Source of the DNA: Alphaproteobacteria bacterium UBA2954
GTDB taxonomy: Bacteria > Pseudomonadota > Alphaproteobacteria > Puniceispirillales > Puniceispirillaceae
NCBI GenBank assembly: GCA_002348585.1
Contig: DEBO01000127.1
Span: forward strand, 1 to 9,961
Direction: 5' to 3'
DNA: 9,961 nucleotides
The translations under genes were made by a program, and so were the position numbers. A model generated the notes under the pieces. That model saw nothing but the letters and a program-made list of their open reading frames with translations. It made no database searches and was not told the origin of the DNA. Below are positions 6,942-9,961 of this stretch, piece by piece (the first letter of the stretch is position 1; the number at the start of each line of letters is the position of its first letter).

Positions 6942-7316
6942 ATGCAAGGCGAGACTACACCCAACCGACAGCTGACACTGGATTTCAGTGAGGGGTTTGT
7001 TGTACCTGAACCGTTGTCAGCCCCGCGCAATGTAACGCGTACAATAGTGTTCCCAAAACATATAAATATACAAAATTTTGGGCGCTTTCAGCAGCAGGTT
7101 AATCTTCTGTTTGCTCCGCTTTGTATTTCTGTTGAGTTCAGGCTTACCCGCCAGAAGCGGCTTGAAATGAAATGGATTTTTCCTCCAGAAACAAATCTAG
7201 TTTCTTTGTCTGGAATTCAAAAAAAGATACCCTCTGACAAAGCAGTAGGGGAATTATCAAATGAAGAGATGAGGGCTTTTAAATCTGTGGTTTACGCGCT
7301 GGCGGAAACCCATTAA
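6942..7316 (+). CDS. unrecognised small protein with clamp-binding-like motif
   Basis: I do not recognise this 124-residue product. It is soluble-looking, with no signal peptide or membrane helix when started at ATG 6942. Starting at ATG 6894 would add 16 mostly hydrophobic residues, but that codon lies inside the -10 element. Residues 10-15 read QLTLDF, resembling the QLxLxL/F hexapeptide that binds the DNA polymerase sliding clamp in Hda and related proteins, and near the N-terminus as in Hda. The rest has alternating basic and hydrophobic stretches (for example FPKHINIQNFGRFQQQ at about 37-52, RLTRQKRLEMKW near 67-78) and no AAA+ motifs. The C-terminal 30 residues look helical. It has its own promoter after the channel gene and ends nine bases from the convergent FliL-like gene. 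No clear ribosome site is visible. It is probably a real gene, because the frame is open over its whole length behind a promoter. Confidence 0.62.
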   Translation: MQGETTPNRQLTLDFSEGFVVPEPLSAPRNVTRTIVFPKHINIQNFGRFQQQVNLLFAPLCISVEFRLTRQKRLEMKWIFPPETNLVSLSGIQKKIPSDKAVGELSNEEMRAFKSVVYALAETH

Positions 7317-7325
7317 GCACCAAGG

Positions 7326-7982
7326 TTAGGCTACTACCAATTTCAGAATATGAACATCTGTAATGCCTTCGTTTTTTGAATCCTCGTCAATATCTAAAGC
7401 ATCATTCATCTCTGCACGGATTTCATCTGCAAGTCGTTCTCTGTCCTGCCGTGTTTTCAATTTATCTGGTTCTTTTGTAATAAGAAAATTCAAAATTCGA
7501 TCTCTTAAAATAGGCTCAAATTTACGCAAATCTTCAACAAAACTGTCAGCTGTCAGAGGGGGCTGTAAAGTAGAGAGTGCCAGTTCTATAGTCAGCATTT
7601 TACGACTGTTATGCAGATTGGAAATGAAGGGAGCGGGGAAGGCAAAATACCGGTGAACGGGTTTGTTAAAGGCGAGCAGATTGCCGTCCCTATCTTCTGC
7701 AAATTCACTCTCGTTCATTTCGTCAAACTCATCTGCGTCATCTACTGCTTCTGTTTTATATTGGCTGGTTGCCAATAATCTTGCTTCCAGCTCAGCATCC
7801 GATGGTTCAGATGGTATGGAGAGATATATAATGCCATAACCAAACAGGCCCAAGACTATGCAGGTGACGCTGCCGAAAATGCCACCCAAGATCAGGCGCG
7901 ACCGAAATTTTGCACGTGCAATCTGTTTATTTACCAGCTTCTGTTCGTGGTCTATTTCTTCTTTGTTTTCGTCTTCAGCCAT
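7326..7982 (-). CDS. FliL-like single-pass membrane protein
   Basis: A 218-residue bitopic inner-membrane protein: charged cytoplasmic N-terminus (1-30), one transmembrane helix (about 31-54), an acidic linker (about 60-105), then a periplasmic domain of FliL type (108-218). FliL-like traits are the strand segment with RKMLTIELALS (127-137), the helix with LRKFEPILRDRILNFL (152-167), and the end RLADEIRAEMNDAL followed by the terminal strand ITDVHILKLVV. FliL forms rings round the flagellar stator and modulates torque. The N-terminal linker here is long and no other flagellar gene is in view, so a stomatin/SPFH-like or other membrane role unrelated to flagella is possible. AGAGG sits five bases before the start. 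It lies 15 bases after the coiled-coil membrane gene and surely shares its transcript. Confidence 0.66.
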   Translation of the reverse strand: MAEDENKEEIDHEQKLVNKQIARAKFRSRLILGGIFGSVTCIVLGLFGYGIIYLSIPSEPSDAELEARLLATSQYKTEAVDDADEFDEMNESEFAEDRDGNLLAFNKPVHRYFAFPAPFISNLHNSRKMLTIELALSTLQPPLTADSFVEDLRKFEPILRDRILNFLITKEPDKLKTRQDRERLADEIRAEMNDALDIDEDSKNEGITDVHILKLVVA

Positions 7983-7997
7983 TTACACCTCTGCCCT

Positions 7998-8762
7998 TCA
8001 CAGCAGGCCAAATTGGGCAATCAGGTCAAGCATAAAATCAAAACTGTTGTTCAGTAATGTTGTTGATACAGTTATGACTAAGTCAGGGTTAAGCCAATAG
8101 AGCCAGCCAACACTAGCTGCCAGCATAAATAGAAGTAAAAATATCAGCGGCACAAAGAGGCTACGCTGGCGGCGTGGCTGGGATTGTTCCTTTTCCAGTT
8201 CGGCCTGTTTGTTTGCCAGCTGGCGCACAAGTTTTAGCAAAGCTGTCAGATCCTGCTGTTGCTTTTCGGTCTGGCTCTCGAGCTGTTGCAGGCGTTTGGA
8301 AAGCCCCTGTATTTCTTCTGACTGCCCTACGCTATCACCAAGCTTGTTAAACACCTCCTGGCGGATGGCTACTAATGGATCGGATTCAGGCTGAGGTTCT
8401 GTTGGGCTTGGATGTTCAGTTGTGCCTAGAGGGTTCGTGTTGCTGGGGCTGTCTTGTTCTTGCATTTTCTGTCGCTTTCCGAATTTTTCAGATGGAGGAA
8501 TATCAATTCTGTTCTGCGCCCAGAAGGGCCTGGCCCGACTTTCTGCAGGGGAATGGCCAGGAATAATTGGACCTGAAGCCGGTCCTATCGTGGATTGCGC
8601 CGCTTCATCCATGAGGCTGCGCAAACGTTCCATGATATTTTTTTGAAGCTGCGCGTCATCCATATCCAGCCTATCTGAGCTGGCTTCGCGATCCCGCTCT
8701 TTACTTGCAACAAAAGCCCGTTTGGCATTTTCTATCTGACTTTTAATCTGGTCGTTTTCCAT
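7998..8762 (-). CDS. coiled-coil membrane protein of unknown function
   Basis: I do not recognise this 254-residue protein. Its order is: a charged helical N-terminus (1-58), a proline-, serine- and glutamate-rich disordered stretch (about 59-128), a Gln/Leu/Lys-rich coiled coil (about 130-195), a basic stop (PRRQR at 196-200), one strong transmembrane helix (about 203-224), and a short hydrophobic C-terminal tail (227-254) that may be periplasmic or lie on the membrane. With most of the chain cytoplasmic before a single late helix, it is tail-anchored in style. It is the first gene of a two-gene operon with the FliL-like protein, suggesting that the two form a membrane complex. The gap of almost 700 bases upstream could contain its promoter. 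The start at ATG 8762 has only a weak GAG upstream. Its coding status is well supported by length and domain-like layout. Confidence 0.72.
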   Translation of the reverse strand: MENDQIKSQIENAKRAFVASKERDREASSDRLDMDDAQLQKNIMERLRSLMDEAAQSTIGPASGPIIPGHSPAESRARPFWAQNRIDIPPSEKFGKRQKMQEQDSPSNTNPLGTTEHPSPTEPQPESDPLVAIRQEVFNKLGDSVGQSEEIQGLSKRLQQLESQTEKQQQDLTALLKLVRQLANKQAELEKEQSQPRRQRSLFVPLIFLLLFMLAASVGWLYWLNPDLVITVSTTLLNNSFDFMLDLIAQFGLL

Positions 8763-8870
8763 TATCTATGCTCGTCAGCATTTATATTTTTAATAGGTCT
8801 TCTAACTCTTTGTTTTAGAATTTTATTTACGATACGATTTTATCTAGCAAGTTTTGATCCATTCAATCAC

Positions 8871-8922
8871 TTCGATCTTAGAATTTACAACATTTATCTT
8901 TATGAAACGCATGAAGATCGAA
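8871..8922. repeat. inverted repeat, 9-bp arms
   Basis: TTCGATCTT at 8871-8879 is the exact reverse complement of AAGATCGAA at 8914-8922, with 34 bases between. It lies upstream of the coiled-coil membrane gene. No U-run follows, so it is not a terminator; a paired regulator site or a chance match are the options. Confidence 0.4.
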
Positions 8923-8932
8923 CCATAAGATT

Positions 8933-8955
8933 GCTGAACTAACTTACAGTTCGGC
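8933..8955. repeat. hairpin, 8-bp stem with 7-base loop
   Basis: GCTGAACT (8933-8940) pairs with AGTTCGGC (8948-8955), with one G-T wobble, around the loop AACTTAC. No T-run follows on either strand. It sits 11 bases after the previous inverted repeat and could belong to the same regulatory or RNA structure. Confidence 0.35.
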
Positions 8956-9094
8956 TACATTGCCCCATGTGATTAATCTGAATCGGGTAGTTCTTTAACC
9001 AGTAATTAGAAACCCTTTTGTTAATCATTTCACTATCCTTTATCCAGTCAAATTGAGGGGTATGCTGTAACCGAAGGTGTATTTTTTGGAGAAA

Positions 9095-9292
9095 CTAATC
9101 GTAATGGACCGAAGGCCCAAGTGCACCATCACGGTCAATTTCTAGACACACTTGACAAGAAACAGTCTGTTTCTCTACAGCCGTCAATTCAGTTTCATAT
9201 CCGCCAGTTGAAAGTGATAAAAACATGCTAAACAAACAAAAAAAGATTACCTTGTTCGACTTCGTTTCCTCAAAACGGCCCAGATTTTGCAT
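9095..9292 (-). CDS. doubtful 65-residue secreted or membrane-like frame
   Basis: The frame has a hydrophobic run of about 13 residues (VIFFCLFSMFLSL, near 15-27) followed by STGG and then a polar tail with a CxxC pair. A GAG lies about five bases before the ATG. It could be a small exported protein, but it sits in an AT-rich gap, overlaps two inverted repeats, and resembles nothing I know. I would not annotate it without conservation. Confidence 0.2.
   Translation of the reverse strand: MQNLGRFEETKSNKVIFFCLFSMFLSLSTGGYETELTAVEKQTVSCQVCLEIDRDGALGPSVHYD
9158..9174. repeat. 17-bp palindrome next to a consensus -35
   Basis: AGAAACAG, one central base, then CTGTTTCT: a perfect inverted repeat with 8-bp arms, of the shape bound by dimeric repressors. 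It begins directly after TTGACA (9152-9157), where the spacer of a plus-strand promoter would be, although no good -10 follows (best is TCTACA at 9174-9179). Confidence 0.45.
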
Positions 9293-9319
9293 GAAACTCG
9301 CAGTAAAGCATCATGCAAA
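9286..9319. repeat. inverted repeat, 9-bp arms
   Basis: TTTGCATGA (9286-9294) and TCATGCAAA (9311-9319) are exact reverse complements with 16 bases between. A stem-loop or a two-site operator would fit. It is about 60 bases upstream of the candidate promoter of the small coiled-coil gene. Confidence 0.4.
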
Positions 9320-9378
9320 CCCTTTGATTGTTATACTTACTGATGGATAATAACGGCTTGTTTGACGCCAATATTATA

Positions 9379-9406
9379 TTAATAAAAACTGTTCATGATG
9401 TATAAT
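9379..9406 (+). promoter_or_regulatory. candidate promoter of the 58-residue gene
   Basis: A perfect -10 TATAAT (9401-9406) lies 16 bases after TTAATA (9379-9384), a four-of-six -35. Initiation near 9413 would give a leader of about 38 bases carrying the strong ribosome site. The better-looking TTGACG at 9362 is 33 bases from the -10, too far to pair with it. Confidence 0.5.
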
Positions 9407-9438
9407 GCTGAGTTGCTGACTAGTTTTGCATCGTCAAG

Positions 9439-9444
9439 AAGGAG
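9439..9444 (+). promoter_or_regulatory. strong Shine-Dalgarno site of the 58-residue gene
   Basis: AAGGAG followed by a six-base spacer and ATG 9451. This is the best ribosome site in the window and the main evidence that the short frame behind it is translated. Confidence 0.75.
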
Positions 9445-9450
9445 CCATTC

Positions 9451-9627
9451 ATGTCTGAAGAAACTGATCTCAGTTCGCGCTTACAGACTGTTATTGACGA
9501 AATTCGTGATGTGATGGAAAAGCGAAAAGAGCGGATTGAGGAATTACGTCAGGAAATTGCCGACATTGAGCGCGATAACGAAGAACTTGAGCGCACGATT
9601 GCTGAACTATTAGGCGGATTTAACTAA
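9451..9627 (+). CDS. small coiled-coil protein, 58 residues
   Basis: A short gene with ideal expression signals: perfect -10, AAGGAG and an ATG at best spacing. The product is acidic and almost wholly helical. Hydrophobic residues follow a continuous heptad pattern in a and d positions from Leu11 to Leu53 (11, 15, 18, 22, then 29, 32, 36, 39, 43, 46, 50, 53), broken only by Arg25. Asn43 occupies an a position, a feature that in GCN4-type zippers favours parallel dimers. The tail LLGGFN is uncharged and may be a contact peptide. General shape recalls small cytoplasmic coiled coils such as ZapB or SlyX, but I cannot assign it to either. It converges on the 64-residue gene, 38 bases away. Function unknown; coding status likely. 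Confidence 0.72.
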   Translation: MSEETDLSSRLQTVIDEIRDVMEKRKERIEELRQEIADIERDNEELERTIAELLGGFN

Positions 9628-9665
9628 CAGCTTCGTTCAACGCATCCCAACGACTAATGGACTCA

Positions 9666-9860
9666 TCAGGAATCTGCCGCGCTCTCAGACTTGTTTAGTG
9701 CCTGGCCCTGGATGGCATTTGCCCCAAATTTGTCTTTGAGCTCAGGTGTTTCTTTAACTAGCTGGGTCAGTTGTTCTGCCACTAGCTTTTCAGCCTGTTC
9801 AGCGGTTTCAGCCTCTACGGACATGATCCCGTCAATCAACCAATGTACTTCAATTTTCAT
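9666..9860 (-). CDS. unrecognised small protein, 64 residues
   Basis: The product starts with a strand-like MKIEVHWLIDGIMSVEA and continues with a helical, Glu/Gln/Ala-rich middle (AETAEQAEKLVAEQLTQLV, about 17-35) and a polar tail. No signal peptide, membrane helix or known motif. GAGG six bases before ATG 9860 decides the start; a GTG at 9896 in the same frame has no good ribosome site. The start overlaps by 11 bases the end of the next gene on the same strand, which suggests translational coupling and an operon continuing beyond the window. Possibly a DUF-type beta-alpha protein; I cannot name it. Confidence 0.62.
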   Translation of the reverse strand: MKIEVHWLIDGIMSVEAETAEQAEKLVAEQLTQLVKETPELKDKFGANAIQGQALNKSESAADS

Positions 9861-9961
9861 TTGCAGCCTCGGTTTTGCTCTGGTGGATTGACCCACCTGC
9901 CAACAGCCGGTTGAAAATATCTGTCGTTTCTTTTTGCAATACAGCTATTTGCTCCGGCTCA
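9850..9961 (-). CDS. 3' end of a gene running off the window
   Basis: An open frame enters from the right edge and gives 36 residues (beginning EPEQIAVLQKETTDIFNRLL) before TGA at 9850-9852. The composition is protein-like: a helix, then a polar Lys/Glu/Ala/Asn tail. It overlaps the start of the 64-residue gene by 11 bases. The product cannot be identified from this fragment. Confidence 0.5.
   Translation of the reverse strand, partial: EPEQIAVLQKETTDIFNRLLAGGSIHQSKTEAANEN

Larger units (their letters stand above)
8763..9450. other. AT-rich gap with inverted repeats, mostly noncoding
   Basis: About 690 bases without a convincing gene. It is visibly richer in A and T than the flanking genes. 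It contains several inverted repeats (8871-8922, 8933-8955, 9158-9174, 9286-9319), a consensus -35 TTGACA at 9152, one weak 65-codon frame on the minus strand, and the promoter of the small gene at 9451. I see no tRNA, no recognisable structured RNA and no mobile-element ends. It lies upstream of both the minus-strand FliL-like operon and the plus-strand small gene, so it is a divergent regulatory region at least in part. Confidence 0.6.

Noticed and set aside
6758..7030. 90-codon frame on the minus strand
   Set aside because: It spans the channel end, the strong promoter and the start of the next gene, and its sequence has no domain-like character.
9362..9406. TTGACG paired with TATAAT as one promoter
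   Set aside because: The spacer is 33 bases, far beyond the 15-19 accepted by sigma70; TTAATA at 9379 is the better partner.
8763..9450. CRISPR array, mobile-element ends or tRNA in the AT-rich gap
   Set aside because: The repeats differ from each other and are not evenly spaced, there is no transposase fragment, and no cloverleaf-type arms or CCA end were seen.

Overview
The window reads as chromosomal DNA of a Gram-negative bacterium, most likely an alphaproteobacterium of marine SAR116 (Puniceispirillum) type. This is an inference from moderate base composition, compact gene packing and protein style (AmpG-like permease, MurQ, glutathione-dependent GloB, FliL-like protein). No rRNA, tRNA, transposase, integrase or CRISPR array was seen.

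Left part (1-4217): a peptidoglycan-recycling neighbourhood on both strands. It holds murQ (MurNAc-6-phosphate etherase, +), a YkuD-domain protein without a signal peptide (-), an AmpG-like muropeptide permease (+), and a 423-residue fusion of an AmpD-like amidase, two SH3-like domains and an NlpC/P60 peptidase (-). Together these could import anhydro-muropeptides, release the stem peptide, trim it, cut it at the D-Glu-diamino acid bond, and send the sugar to GlcNAc-6-phosphate. None of the three soluble enzymes has a visible export signal, which fits cytoplasmic recycling.

Middle part (4218-7316, all +): a HAD-superfamily phosphatase/mutase, glyoxalase II (gloB), a six-helix voltage-gated K+ channel with a complete S4 and TVGYGD filter, and an unrecognised small protein. 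A strong extended -10 promoter moves the start of the small protein downstream, and the protein carries a possible beta-clamp-binding hexapeptide near its N-terminus.

Right part (7326-9961): a two-gene minus-strand operon encodes a coiled-coil membrane protein and a FliL-like protein, with no other flagellar gene in view. An AT-rich gap of nearly 700 bases follows, with several inverted repeats. Next comes a 58-residue coiled-coil gene with its own ribosome site and probable promoter, then a small minus-strand gene overlapping the end of another gene that runs off the window.

The most interesting items are the amidase/NlpC-P60 fusion in its recycling context and the signal-less YkuD protein as a candidate cytoplasmic L,D-carboxypeptidase. 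The FliL-like pair outside an obvious flagellar locus and the two unannotated small proteins come next.
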